From NCBI RefSeq assembly GCF_902806685.2, contig NC_048536.1, positions 7,068,001-7,132,000 on the forward strand: 64,000 nucleotides of DNA. The letters run 5' to 3'. The stretch is from Maniola hyperantus (lineage: Eukaryota; Arthropoda; Insecta; Lepidoptera; Nymphalidae). This document shows positions 9,719-22,167 of the stretch, one piece after another. The translations under genes and the position numbers were made by a program. The notes beneath the pieces were generated by a model. That model had not been told where the DNA came from. It saw nothing but the letters and a program-made list of their open reading frames with translations, and did not search any database. Numbering within the stretch: position 1 is the stretch's first letter; each line of letters starts with the position of its first letter.

Positions 9719-10356
9719 GTAAGTGACGTTCAAGATTTTTTGCATGATAGGTACCTAATAGATAACTAAAAACAATTTTGCGCTGTATATTGCGGTACAA
9801 TAGCCGTCATGACGGAGTGCAGTGGAGCCGCGTTTTTTTGATAACAACTTAAACTCAGCTTTATGTACTCTGATATACGGTTGACATTTTATATACTTAC
9901 TGTAAACGAAACACGGAGTAGACTCAATAGACACGCAGTACAACTGCGTGCTCGTACTCGTTATCGATACGTTATATCTATTCCCAGACGAACCGCAAGA
10001 GTCACAATAAACGCATATTCCTACGAACTCAAAATGCTAGTATCATCGCTGCAAAGATCTGCTGCATCGCGCGCAGCCATGAAAGCAACAGTAGCAAAGA
10101 TCAGTGCTAAAGTGTGACCACTGCTCACGCATTTTTATCCCGCTCCTCTTATATATGACTTCGCTCAGATTTTCAATAGCGACAAATGATTTCGTTACTT
10201 ATGGTTTTTGCAGCCGTACGCGATAACCTTACTCACAGAACTCTAAATAATGTAATAGAAATGGTATGTCTGGACGCTTCGATTCGCGTAGCGCCGATTT
10301 TTTTTAATTCGCGCCAAAAATAACTATTTGAAAGCATCTCTAGCAGTCATAGCAAA

Positions 10357-10600
10357 CTAGCTTATGCTCGCGACTTTGTCCGTGCGGACAATACAAATTT
10401 CAAACACCTCTTTTACCCCCCCTTTTAGGGGTTTGGATTTACAAAAATCCTTTCTTAGCGGATGTCTACGTAATAATAGCTATCTGCATACTTCAGCCCG
10501 ATGCGTCCAGTAGTTTGAGCTGTGCGTTGATACTTATCTATCACAGTTAGTCAGTTAGTCAGTCGGTCAGCCTTTCCTTTTTATATATATACATAGGTTA
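10357..10600 (-). mobile_element. Helitron-like element, family A
   Basis: Plus-strand text opens CTAGCTTATGCTCGCGACTT after a host A and continues through TAATAGCTATCTGCAT and GAGCTGTGCGTTGATA to a degenerate GTTAGTCAG run and TATATATATAC. The far end is not sharp. Confidence 0.75.
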
Positions 10601-13600
10601 AACTGTAGAGCTACGTAAAAGTCTTCTTTTGTAATGACGCGCAATGATAGGTCAATTCACTAGGTAGTAGGTACCCATAGGCACGGCTGGGCCGGGCAAC
10701 AATACGACACTTCTCTACTTATTCTTATTTCTCTGGGCGTACTGTAACTGCAGTAGGTACCTAAACAGCTAGCAATATTGTTCTTGTTCAGACATAAAAG
10801 AGAAAGTTGTTGTTTTGTTAGCTTGGCCTGTCTGAATTGCTAATGCAGATAGTCATTTACCTGCCTTGTGTAGATCCGTTGCGGTGTACGGACCTGAAGA
10901 AACATGAGCTATTGTCTGGAGCTACCGAACCAATCCACATTAATAAACGTCGCTCCCCTTCTACCTACTTTACTTTCAATTCCTTATTCTTATGCCCCTT
11001 GTATACGTTGACCTAACGCGTTCGGCGAATGCATTCGGCAATCCTGTATTGGGCTACGTACGACCCAACGTACCTGTATAATTAGCCGAGCGATCGGCGC
11101 TGTCAAGTTTACCGGTATACAGCGTTTTCGGTACAACATAAAGGATCGGCTTTTACACTTTGGCTGGCACTCGTTTAAGCCATTTCCGGATAACTTGAAG
11201 TGGAGGCTTTATAAGACTTAAGCCATTCGTAACGTCTTTTGTGTTTTACCATAGTAACAAACTCTTTATTATGTAAGGTATATGTAGTTTCAACTCGATA
11301 TCGTTCAGGTAATAAGTTAGGTGGTAAAATACGACAATTCCTGAATATTATAATATTATTAAGTATTAAGTATAGTTTATTTAAATAAAGATCATTAGTC
11401 GCTATCGATAGGTAATATTATATTATACGAATACCAACATCAAACGGAACTGGGCGTTAGTCCAACGACATCCTCATGAATCTACACACTGAAGACAAAT
11501 TAGTCAATTTCTATATTTAGTTCACATTTATGGCTATTAAACTGCATTTTATATATATTTTTTACTTAAATAACAGGAAGTCAATATTATCAATCAATAA
11601 AAAAGTTTTAAGTATGCACTTTGGCTTAATATATTAATGATTTAGATATATCTACCACTTATTTAAATAACAAAATATAACATCCTCAGAAAAGTTTTCG
11701 AAATACGACCTTTACCTATAAATGCCAACAGCATCAGCTTTTCAATTCAGTCATAATGATAATAATATATAAATAATATGCATAAAAGTAAATAAAGATT
11801 AGGTATTAATATAAGCAAAATCTTTACTTAGCCACTAAATATCTTAAAAATTTGATATTACAACATGTAAAAAAATATTCCTGGTTTTCGTCGCTGAATT
11901 TGAAGTATATTTCCGTCAGCCTGTATGCGTTTACTGCTACACAAAGGTTTAGAAAGCACGCCACTAAATATGATCCTTCGCCTTCGTCACCCACCCACTT
12001 CCTCCCACCCACTGCTGGAGGTATTTGGTCAGTCAGACTGGAGGTCGTCTCACATTGCGGTCCGCGTTCTGCACTCCAGAACACTACCTACTGTAGATTA
12101 ACAAATCAAAACCAGAAAAACTTTGATTGATCATTGAATGTAACTAGTTTGTAAGTTCCAAGGGCACAATCCTGCGTATACTCCGTACTCCGTAAGTAAT
12201 AACTTAAAGGTTCCAATGTGGATTCGCAGCCATTTATACTTTCCACAAACTTTGCTCTCGCAAAGTTTCGGAAGCGATTAGTCATAAATAATTGAACGCA
12301 GCCGATATTCCTGTGTAAGAAGACAAAGAGATGACATCCCTAAAACTTTGTCAATTTACGTTGAGACCGTAAAGACTTAGTCGTTCATGTCCGTACTTGG
12401 CAGAAAAGTAGAGGTAACATCATGAGAAGTTTCCAGTCGTACTTACCTTGTCTAGAAAGGGATCAAACTGCGGTGCATTCGCTTCAATGTATTATGCAGT
12501 CCCGGAGCGGGCGCTTGTGTAAGCGGCTCGGAATCACTCTACTTCCCAAAGAACACTGCTTTTCCAAGAAAATGTTCCACTCGCAAAGTTCAAGGAGAAC
12601 TATTCCGCTTTGAATATCTCTCCTAAATTTCCTGCTATAGATAAGATTATAATAATTGCAGACGAACTGTAACGATCTCATGAATAAAATCTTGTCCGCC
12701 TACTCAGGCTTAGATCTATAGGGTGTGCTCTGACTTCGCTCAGACTTACTTATAGTTAAAACGAGACAGATTTATGTCTCTACTCTCTTCCACACAGAAC
12801 AATATCTAGAAGTATACTTACGTTTGGTAAGGTGTGCCATACTAGATGCCAGTAATTTTTTGGCCTTCGAATCTTCAGATTCGAAGCGCCTCACCGAGTG
12901 AACCGGGAAATAAAATTGACACTTTGTATAAAACAGTCTTCGTGTTGACACTATGTTGACAGATGTCTCAACTCTCATCACTAATATTTAGTTCCGAGTA
13001 CGCTCACATGACGCTCACTGCTGCTCACTGCTGCTATCAGCGCCAAAATGTCGTCAACTTGCTTATATGCAAATAATCAAGTTGCTTCAAAAACAGGTCT
13101 GCAATAGCAAGTCCAGCGTACTTGTATTAGTAGAGGTCAGTGCTCTTCCATCAATCTGTTTCGCTTTGTTTCTAAGTAAAGTCTGAGCAAATTCAAGGGC
13201 GTTCTTATCTCTCAGCCTTAGCGTATTGGGCCGCTAGAAATTCCATCCTAAACATTATTTAATTTTGCACAAGATTTAAATCTAATTCCAAGTACAATGT
13301 CTTCTAAATGGAATAAATTCATTCGCCAAAAAATGATTGCCGGAGCATCGCTTTAATTCGCTCAATTACTGAGCGGAAAATCCTTAATGGAGAACTCCTT
13401 CATTCGTCTTCATATTTGCGTGAAATAAGAAAAGTGAAGCCAGTAATTACGTGTTTGGAGCCAGAGGCTACAAGCATTTCAATACAGGGTCTTACCCGTA
13501 CTTAATTTAAAATACCTATTATTATAAATTCGAAAGTGCCGTTTGCCGTTTGATTTTTTATTTGTTTATTAATTTATATATATGCCTGTACTATTTTTTT

Positions 13601-14434
13601 GTTTCTTACAAAGCTTAAAACACCCTTGCTAATAAAAATACACATTGCTTGCCTATATATGATCTTCTTCATTCTGGGCTGGTTTCCGCACTTAAACGTT
13701 TCCGTCTGTTGTGCGTGCCTATATATGATTTATGCACGTCAAATGTATAAAAAAAGTCTATAAGCCATGTCTATGTAGTGCATATTTTTTTATTATTACG
13801 GCTATTTTTATCTTGGGAAACCAAAGTGGTGGCAAAATAAGTAAGTAATTACAAACAAAAACGAAGCACGCAAAATAGGTAATCCAATCTGAACTCGAGG
13901 CGTATGACTGCGCATTGTACAAAAACAGATCTCAGCATGGGCTTCTGTGTTTAATCCTTAGTCTATGACCTGCGCAAATCGCCATGATGCAATTTCGGAT
14001 TGGACTACTTGTATTGCGCGCACTATACCTAACTTGAATAATTCCGAGGTTGATAGTTATGTTATAACAGGTGCGTTATGTAAAGGGACAGTAAACGGTG
14101 GATAATCGCGTCACATTTCCGCCGTAACACCGTAGTTGGTGAGGTAAATGAGATTGTGGCCTGATATGTCGCTATGCAGAACCGATCGTGCGTACGATCA
14201 TCACTTGTATAGGTTTAATCTATAGAGCTCTATCGTGATTTAGGACACCACAAAACTTTTGTCTTTACTATATATCAATTCTTTGCATGAAACGACGACA
14301 ATTCGGGACGGGAGATGCGAATGTAGAAGATTAGCTATACGGTTGCAGATGCTTGTATGAGGAATGTCCTAAGAATTGTAGTCGCTACTTATGCTGTACC
14401 CTATTGAAAATTGGTTAACAACGGTTGTGATGAG
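10601..14434. other. AT-rich unique DNA, no gene recognised
   Basis: Contains a very AT-rich part (11330-11850). A piece of a repeat around 12700-12785 is shared with the foldback at 46.4 kb (GACTTACTTATAGTTAAAACGAGACAG). A palindrome of 10-bp arms lies at about 12863-12886 (CTTCGAATCT/AGATTCGAAG). TGCCTATATATGAT occurs twice, near 13651 and 13710. No gene, RNA or recognisable domain. Confidence 0.35.
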
Positions 14435-14692
14435 AATGAGAAGGGCTAAGGGCATAATCCGCCACGCGCGCTGGCCTAGTTCGAATTGGCGGATTTAGGT
14501 ACACGCTTTTGAGAACATTATGAAAACATTATTAATTGCTTAAAACGCACATAGCTCCGAAAAGTTAGAAGTTCGTGCCATGGATCGAACCTTCGACCTC
14601 ACGAATAGAAGGTTGACATCTTAACCTCTAGGGCCTAGGCTATCACTGCTCCTAGGTTATCAGTTATCACCACTCTACTAGGCTATCACCAC
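14435..14692 (-). mobile_element. tRNA-derived SINE (degenerate)
   Basis: On the minus strand the head shows a box A-like TAGCCTAG...GTTAAGAT and a box B GGTTCGATCC, the internal promoter of RNA polymerase III. The body (AAAACGCACATAGCTCCGAA, TTTTGAGAACATTATG) matches the copy at 22.2 kb. It is old and mutated. Confidence 0.65.
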
Positions 14693-14726
14693 TTTTTAAA
14701 ATATATTTAATCTAAAATCTATAATT

Positions 14727-14780
14727 AAAAAAAGATTCCGACGAATTGAGAACCTCCTCCTTTTTTTAAGTCGGTTAAAA
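14727..14780 (+). repeat. Tail fragment of repeat family F
   Basis: GATTCCGACGAATTGAGAAC, then CTCC, a T run and AAGTCGGTTAAAA: the same end as at 57.7 and 59.1 kb, without the body. Confidence 0.7.
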
Positions 14781-17244
14781 AGTACTGAGTGGGTTTGCTG
14801 AGCTATGTTATGATCACATTTCATTTTCGACGCGTCGCCTTTCTAGTAGCAAGCGTAAATGAGATTGTGGTCTGCCATGACGCTTCAGAGGCCGGGTGTC
14901 GTTTGTATGAGCATTTAAAATGCTACCAAACGTTTACATATTTTGTTGCATCGCTCTAGTTTACCAAGTGCATCAAAATTTGAATTTTATTTTTATACTT
15001 AACCCAAAAGCATATTACGCCATCATTTTTTATTGCATAAACTCACGGTAAAATAAGTAACAACTGGTAAAAAATACAATACTATACTGCCTCCTGAAAC
15101 ACAGTTTACACTACCTCAGGAGGCAGGGCCTTACACTAAAGCTTGTTAAACTACATGTTTGTTAAGATATTAAAGATTTTATTTATTTATTTACTTTAAA
15201 ATTTTATCTGATATTATAGATCAGTAAATTAAGTAATTCGTTTAATACTTACCTACCGAATTTTTCTCACTCAATAATTTAAAACAGTGAAGATATATAT
15301 TACAACTTTTGCAATCCGATTTCTGAATAAAGTGAAATAGTTTGTAACCCCTGCAAGGACGGATTTTATGTACCACAATGAGCGGCATTTCGAAAACCTA
15401 TATCGGCTTTCACGCAAGTTTCTCACGTCGCCAGTTCTTTACTTACACAATTAATTTGAGTCGATAAATCCGCATAAAAAGCTAGGCCAGGGGCAGCCAA
15501 CCGCGCCGCTCTAACTATTCCGAGTTCTTTGTTCACGTTGGCTTGCTTGAGTTGTAGACCTAATTACTTGGTTCTACCCAATCTTTTTATTTCATACCTA
15601 ATTAAGCAAGCGCAATACTTGCTCACGAACGCTATGTTATATCCTAGTTATATCTATTGAAAACTGGTTATGGTTTTGTCTTGTGGCGAATTGCTACGCC
15701 ATAGCAGAATGACACGTCACTAGCCGCCGAGACAGACAGGCAACGTTCTCGGCGCCTGCTAGCCCATTAGACGTCTGCCCGATGTAGAACGCTCGATAAA
15801 CTTGTAAAAACGCCTTCTACCCATTTAATTTTATACCCCCGCTTAGGCGTTGCTATTGGCACATTTCTTCCTTCTTTTTTATAGGTCCGTCATTAACTGT
15901 GTCGTTTTATATTTTGCGCTTGTTATAACTTCATTGTCGGAAAAGAAATCAATTTTCCATTAACTATTCTCTTACAAAGTTAAACGTTTGAAGGTTTTAA
16001 TAAAAGTCTCGTTCTAACCACTTAATTTCTGTGAATACACAATACACATGTTACATAAAAGGTTAGATAAATTATGGCAGAGTTTTGTCGACCTGGATTT
16101 CTAATTATTAGCTGTATTTGAACATTAAGTTCCAAAAGCGTTTAGCAGTTCTCGCAGCACGTACGTGAACTTTTATTCAGCGAATTCGGTTATGTAATTC
16201 GTTGGAAATATTCAAGTTTTCCCTTCGGCGAGACGTTATCGCGGGCGGGCTCTCATCGCGAGCGGGCGGGCGGCGAGTGAGGGCGGGCCTTCCCCGCGGG
16301 GACTTAATTTGTTGCTCTCTTGGCGCCTCGCATCTCACTTTCAAACGGCGCGGCGTAACGCGACCTTACCACGTTCCCTTCTCGGGTGCCGTGTTCACGT
16401 CATGTTCCCTTTCATCACGAACACTAAATACAACGTTTCTTATTTGGCTCATTTAAGAAAAAAGTTGTACCGGATTGTTAAAATTATTTTGCAGAAAATC
16501 TCAAAACATTGAGTCTGACAAAACAATGTCGCATTTTGCGCTGTCTTTGTAATCGTTTATCTGTCTAATAAAATTATTTGACCCGCCCCGGCTTCGCACG
16601 GGGACCTACTTATCCCATAGACAAATACGAATGTACGAACGAGACGTGGCATGTTAAAACTTTGAATAGACTTCTAACCGCGAATTCGTGCGCGTGGATT
16701 CAGGTTTTCTAAATCCCGTGTAAACACATTAATTTCCTTTAATAAAAGGAGAACGACTTTTCAATTGGGGCGGGCTATAACAGATTTGAAAATATGTAGG
16801 TACCTTACATCGATGCGGTACCTACTTACAATATTAAACTTTTTTTTTTACTATTAAACTTTTTAAAATTGATTAAAATGCTGTGATGATTTGGTTAAAA
16901 GTATGTATTACAGACATAACACTGTATTATTCCTTATAAAGCAGGATATATGAAATTTACCAAAGCCCATCCTTGCAAATGACCTTATGAGTTATGCGAC
17001 CTACACAATATCAATTAATACGAAATTTACTTTCAAATATTATAATACGGGCAACGGCAATTAATTGAAATATTGATGCGAAATCGATCCAATCCAAGCC
17101 ACTGCTACAATCAGATCACATTCATAAAGGAGTTCTCGGTAAATTATTTATGAACGTGAGGTATTTTGATATCTACTTAGTGACAACCACGGTAAGAATG
17201 TAAATACGATCCGATTGACACAGATAATAATATGAAGTAACTTT
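14781..17244. other. Mostly unique DNA with a GC-rich island
   Basis: CTGCCTCCTGA (15088-15098) and TCAGGAGGCAG (15116-15126) form a small perfect hairpin. 16200-16330 is strongly GC-rich (GCGAGCGGGCGGGCGGCGAG) and its open frame is probably a product of the composition. 16580-16740 holds remnants of lepidopteran repeats (CCCGCCCCGGCTTCGCACGG, then a scrap of family B). No gene recognised. Confidence 0.35.
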
Positions 17245-17572
17245 GATGTTATAAATGCGAAAATGTGTCTGTTTGTCTGTCTGCTAACTTTTCGCGGCCC
17301 ATTCGCTTGACCGAGTTTGATGAAATTTGTTTCAGAGATAGCTTGCATCCCGGGGAAGGACATATAAGATTTTTATCCCAAAAAATTAAAGAGCTCCCAC
17401 GGGACTTTCAAAAAAAGTAAATTCATGTCGATGAAATGGTGGGCATTATCTATTTGTTACAGATATAGCTTGCATCCTGGAGGCTACTTTTTATCCCGGA
17501 AAATTAAAGAGTTCCCACAGGATTTTTAAAAAACCGCAACTTACACGAACGAAGTCGCGGGCATTATCTATG
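17245..17572 (+). mobile_element. Helitron-like element, family B, with doubled 3' part
   Basis: A first copy runs from GTTATAAATGCGAAAATGTG to GGTGGGCATTATCTA (~17452). A second partial copy of the 3' half follows immediately (AGATATAGCTTGCATCC to GTCGCGGGCATTATCTA). The same doubled arrangement recurs at 37.05 kb. Confidence 0.7.
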
Positions 17573-17690
17573 AGATAAGTATTTTTAATTTTTAGCGGAT
17601 AAGTAGGTTGGTATACCATACCTACTATAGATTCCTAAAATATATCTGAAAAGTTGAATTCATTATTCCAGAAACAGTTCTGCGTGTATG

Positions 17691-17814
17691 TATAACCCGG
17701 GTGGAGACGCCCCGTACACCCGCACAGCCCCCGCGCTAACCCGCTGCAGGTGACGTGCGGGTGTGCTGGGTGTCCCCCCGCCTCATACCCCGATTACCAT
17801 CTCAACCTGTCGCG
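17691..17814 (-). repeat. GC-rich foldback repeat, truncated copy
   Basis: Ends ACCATCTCAACCTGTCGCG like the element at 26718-26860 and contains the internal pair ACACCCGCAC/GTGCGGGTGT. The left outer arm is missing. Very GC-rich compared with its surroundings. Confidence 0.65.
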
Positions 17815-18071
17815 TATAAGGGAGGAATATTATCTTGACTGGCAAACTCATCATTGCTGAGTCATTTTCAAACCGAATTATTCTTTTGAGAAGTAACTAG
17901 CCACCAACCAAGATACTAATTTATTCTAATCGTTTTGAATTCCATTTTTGAATCTCCTGTATTCTCAATGTTTTAAACATGTCCATAATTTAATCTACAT
18001 ATGGGCATCAAGTATCTATTGGAATTTTTTTAAATTATTTTCATTTGCTGAAATTGTTATTTTTCTTCACA

Positions 18072-18256
18072 GTGATTTTTCACACAAAAAAAAATTTCGC
18101 ATTGCTTTGTGATTTTTCACAAACTACTTTAAGTAGGCTTGCAAGTATTTATTATACACTGGACAGTAAATAAACCGGGCCACCCACTCACTACCTTGGA
18201 ACTTTGATTCGATTTTGATATTTAATAATTTAAAGCTTTTGACGTGATTTTTCACA
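18072..18256. promoter_or_regulatory. Cluster of three GTGATTTTTCACA motifs
   Basis: The same 13-mer occurs at 18072-18084, 18109-18121 and 18244-18256. It is palindromic at its ends (GTGA/TCAC around five T). Surrounding sequence is not otherwise repeated, which suggests a clustered binding site rather than a transposon. The factor is unknown. Confidence 0.4.
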
Positions 18257-18726
18257 TGCCACTTGTGAATCATCTCTTTACATCATTGTTCAATCTCGAC
18301 TGATATACTATAGCTACTAGTATAGCTAAGAGACCGCAAGGACGCATAACTCGTTCTCATCAAACTGGCATCGCCCACGGAATTGTAACGACGAAACGGA
18401 GCGAACTCTGCACTAGCCTAACCCAACACCCAACACCTCTCGAGGGAACTCTTAAAAGCCACTTCATACGAGTATGAAGTAAAGTTCCACATTTGGCAGT
18501 CGTGCAAAACTTCGCGGCCTTTGCGGCACATAAACAACTATCGCACGTGTGTCCGTCGCGTATCGATTGTAACTTAAAATGCATAGTTTTCGGCTGCGGT
18601 GTCCATCAGGCACGCCAAATTTTCCACTGTGGGCGCTTGCCAACCAATTATTCGGACCTCAGTGAAAACTTTCCCTGTTTCATATCTGTTACCCCTAAAG
18701 GTGTGTTTTAATAGAAGCAGCGCGAA

Positions 18727-18812
18727 TGGTAAACAAATAAATGTTCAATTGTACTTGTAGAAGTCTATTTGAATAAAAAAGATTTTTATTTTTATTTTTT
18801 TATTTTGCCGAA
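18727..18812 (+). repeat. LINE 3' tail remnant
   Basis: TGTACTTGTAGAAGTCTATT, then GAATAAAAAAG and an A/T-rich tail. The same landmark (GTACTTGTAGAAGT) is found at 42.77 kb. It resembles 3' ends of lepidopteran non-LTR elements. Confidence 0.45.
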
Positions 18813-18837
18813 TATATTATCCATGCTTCACTACTAA

Positions 18838-19235
18838 TCACTACCCATCACTACCCATATTATAAATGCGAAAGTGTGTTTGTTTGTTGGTTTGTCTTTC
18901 AATCACGTCGCAACAGAGCAACGGTTTGACTGATTTATTGCATGGGTATACTTTAGGACCTGGAGAGTAACAGAGGCTACTTTTTATCTCGGAAAATCAA
19001 AGAGTTCCTACGGGATTTTTAAAAACCTAATTCCACGCGGACGAAGTCGTAGGCATCAGCTAGTATTATATAAATGCGAAAGTGTTAGTTTGCTAGTTTG
19101 TTGGTGTGTCCTTAAATCACGTCGCAACAGAGCGACATAAACTTTTCCATGAGTATAGTTAGGCTATTTTTCTCCTGAAAAATAGAAGAGTTTTTTTTTT
19201 CCGCGGGATTTTTAAAAACCTAAATTTCGCAGGCG
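18838..19235 (+). mobile_element. Two tandem family B Helitron-like copies
   Basis: The first copy begins TCACTACCCAT (this 10-bp start is itself doubled) and runs through ATTATAAATGCGAAAGTGTG to CAGCTAG at 19063. The second begins at once (TATTATATAAATGCGAAAGT) and ends near CGCAGGCGATCG at 19235. Both belong to the subtype containing AATCACGTCGCAACAGAGC. A minus-strand end fragment follows at 19265-19300. Confidence 0.7.
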
Positions 19236-19350
19236 ATCGTATCAAATATTTATATTTATAAATTAACTATAGCTGATGCCCGTGACTTCGTACGCGTCAA
19301 AGGGCTTTACATAATAAGGGCTTTACATAAATAAGGACATTAATAAATAA

Positions 19351-19425
19351 AATGTCCAAAAAATACGACTGTAGTACGGAAGCCTCGGTGCGCGAGTCTG
19401 ACTCGCACTTGGACGGTTTTTTTTA
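19351..19425 (+). repeat. 3' fragment of the GGTTCCGTA...GGCCGGTTTTT repeat
   Basis: Carries TACGACTGTAGTACGGAAGC, GTGCGCGAGTCTGACTCGCA and CTTGGACGGTTTTTTTTAG, matching the 3' end of the full copy at 21017-21316. Confidence 0.7.
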
Positions 19426-19794
19426 GTTGTAAAATATCTTATTGAATGATCAACCAGAACGCGAATGTTTTTATCACTTGTAATCATATAAAGCGCGATC
19501 AACCAGTGAAAGCTTTTTGAAAGCTTTCGACGTAGTATGATGAAACGTTCATTTCTAGATTTGAAACTCACACATTCGTTGAATTGATATGTGTTATGCT
19601 GCTTTGATTTTATAAATAGAGCAGATAATTTAAATATTTTTAGACTACGAACTTGTTGCATTCGCAAACGTCAAAATAGACATTTCTATGATAATCGACA
19701 TAATAGGGTATTTACGCTTTGATCCTAACGTGATAATAAACTACCAAAAAATTACAAAAATGCTATTTGATCGATAAGTGCAATAAAAATGCAT

Positions 19795-19950
19795 TTAAAT
19801 TTTGCATTTCTCATCGCAAAAAAGGCTACCAGCCATCTTTTTGGTTCATGAGCTGTCATGACGTCACACGGATTAAATTTTGCATTTCTCATCGCGAGAA
19901 CGCAACCCGCCATCTTTTTGGTTCATGAGCTATCATGACGTCACACGGAT
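19795..19950 (+). repeat. 78-bp tandem duplication containing perfect CRE sites
   Basis: Unit 1 (19795-19872) and unit 2 (19873-19950) share TTAAATTTTGCATTTCTCAT and CCATCTTTTTGGTTCATGAG. Each ends CATGACGTCACACGG, so each holds the palindrome TGACGTCA (19859-19866, 19936-19943), the consensus site of CREB/ATF proteins. Differences cluster in the middle of the unit. Confidence 0.85.
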
Positions 19951-20078
19951 TAGTAAGGAACAGTGTTTTCTTAGTGAAATACATTACAATTTCAATCCAT
20001 GTGACGTTACAGTCTGAATTAACATGACGGCTTACTCTCCGTCCTTTCAACTATCTCTCTCATAGCTATCTAACTCAA

Positions 20079-20552
20079 AGCGCGAGTCGGACTCGCGCAC
20101 CGAGGGTTCCGTACTACGGCAGAAGTAAAATGGTAAGAACATCACTTTTGTTAACGAACCTCAAAACTAACTTTTTTGTTAAGGTGTTAATATCAAAAAA
20201 AGTATGATAGTTAGAGCGTTACTTTTATTTTTTCTGTAAATATGCATAGACTTCTATTGACCATAATTATTTCCGATTTTTCGACTGGTAAACTTCCGAG
20301 ATAAGGGGGAGGAACGGTATCTTTTTCGACATTTTGCACGATAAATCAAAAACTATTATGCATTAAAAAAAATGTTTTAGGATGCAGGTTAAGCCCTTTC
20401 AAATGATACCCCACTTGATATAGTTATCTTACTTTGAAAATTTAAAATACTAATGATTAGGTCATGAACATGTAACCACAAATTCATGATTTTTGGACGT
20501 GAAGGAAGGACAAACAAACAAAGAAACACACTTTCGCATTTATAATATTAGC
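20079..20552 (-). repeat. GGTTCCGTA-family repeat with flanking old repeat, minus strand
   Basis: Opens with CGCGAGTCGGACTCGCGCAC and GAGGGTTCCGTACTACGG, the reverse complement of the family's 3' end, and closes with a CACTTTCGCATTTATAATAT end resembling family B. The middle contains TTTTGCACGATAAATCAAAA, also seen at 21.23 kb in reverse. Confidence 0.55.
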
Positions 20553-21016
20553 GTACCATCATGCAAGAAATAACACTTTTTTTTCATGGCAGCCGTTATT
20601 ATGTTTACATTAAAATTTCCAAATCAAATATTTTTCTACTGGCATTATTGTTTCAAAAGAATTCATGACAAATGCTTTCATAATGCATCCTCGCACTACC
20701 CCACTCCTAATGTCTTCTTAATGCCATGCGAATGCATGGAGTTGTCACATTGCACATTCACGGCTGCCGTTGGCATTTTTATTTTGACGTTCTTCTACCG
20801 TACAATTTAAGCGCAAACGTTTTTGTTTCACATACATTTACGAAATATGAAATACGAGTCCATAAATATTACTGCCCAGTAATTAATTAAACATTTGTAT
20901 GAGTATCCTAAATGAAAACGTCTGTGCAAAAAACTAAACTCTAGGCAGCATCATTCGGAAACGATTCACGTTGCATGGAGTTTGTTAAATATGAAAAAGC
21001 TACATTTGAACGTGGG

Positions 21017-21316
21017 CTTTTTAGGGTTCCGTAGCCAAATGGCAAAAAACAGAACCCTTATACATTCGTCATGTCTGTCTGTCTGTCCGTCCGTATGTCA
21101 CAGCCACTTTTTTCCAAAACTATAAGAGCTATACTGTTGAAACTTGATGAGTAAATGTATATGATGTACATTACCATGCAAACTTCCACCGAAAATTGGG
21201 TTGAACGAGATCTAGTAAGTATTTTTTGATTTATCGTGCAAAATGTCGATAAAATACGATTATAGTACGGAACCCTCAGTGCGCGAGTCTGGTTCGCACT
21301 TATCCGGGTTTTTATT
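21017..21316 (+). repeat. GGTTCCGTA...GGCCGGTTTTT repeat, full copy
   Basis: Starts TTTTTTAGGGTTCCGTAGCC, has a GTCTGTCTGTCC run, ACATTACCATGCAAACTTCC and GAACGAGATCTAGTAAGTA, and ends GTGCGCGAGTCTGG and CCGGGTTTTTA. Other pieces are at 19.35, 20.08, 24.4, 30.47, 40.34 and 51.1-51.9 kb. I do not know its class. Confidence 0.7.
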
Positions 21317-21445
21317 TTATTTTGTTTCGCCTGTCGGCTTGCCGCGCTTTCCTTTTGTTCTTCGAACGTGATCTGGCCGAGATGAAGCCCACCGACGTTA
21401 TTGCTCTGTTACCCGCTTCAATCTACAGAACCTACCTACGAAAAT

Positions 21446-21752
21446 ATTGTACATCAACCTTTAGAAAGAGATAGCGGTTTCGTAGAGCGCTGTCTCTGTC
21501 GTTGAGGCTGACAAAGCGTCACATAGGTATGAGTGACAGAGACAACGCTCCACAAAGCCGAAATCTCATTCTACAGGTCGATGTAGGTACAATACGCCGC
21601 AGAAAATATTGTACATCGACCTTTAGAAAGAGATAGTGGTTTCGTAGAGCGTTGTATGTGTCGTTGAGACCGACAAAACGTCACATACATATAAGTGACA
21701 GAGACAACGCTCTACAAAGCCGAAATCTCATTCTAAAAGTCGAGGTACAATA
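21446..21752. mobile_element. Two adjacent ~147-bp foldback elements
   Basis: Each copy (21446-21593 and 21608-21752) starts ATTGTACATC...ACCTTTAGAA and ends in the imperfect reverse complement (TTCTAAAAGTCGAGGTACAA), with internal arms GTAGAGCGTTGT and ACAACGCTCTAC. Both are preceded by GAAAATATT. They look like a MITE present twice in the same orientation, about 14 bp apart. Confidence 0.75.
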
Positions 21753-22167
21753 TGTATTGTCGGCTACTGTAGTTTGTGTCTGCCCGTCACACTTTGCTGC
21801 TTTGCTTATTATCATCACTAAAATGATTTTCTGTTTCGATATACACGCCGCACTCTCCCGGCGACTGAAAAATTTCTGCTCCCATTTGTTTCCATGACGT
21901 ATAAGATGCATTACATTCTATGCTATTCGCTTTGCCGCCATATATATCTCATGGTTCCATAAGGCTTCGCTTCCAATATAACGCTCCGAAAGAGTAACGG
22001 TTTCCAGTCAAATGTGACATAAATATTTCGGAAACAGAATTTTATAAAAATTTAGAAGTAAGAAGATAACGTGTTTTGACTCTACTCAGGAAGATCCTTA
22101 CTTCTCATGTTTGCCTGAAGTTTTAGTCATTTAAATTGCGAAATATACCTATCTTATATTTCGCAGT

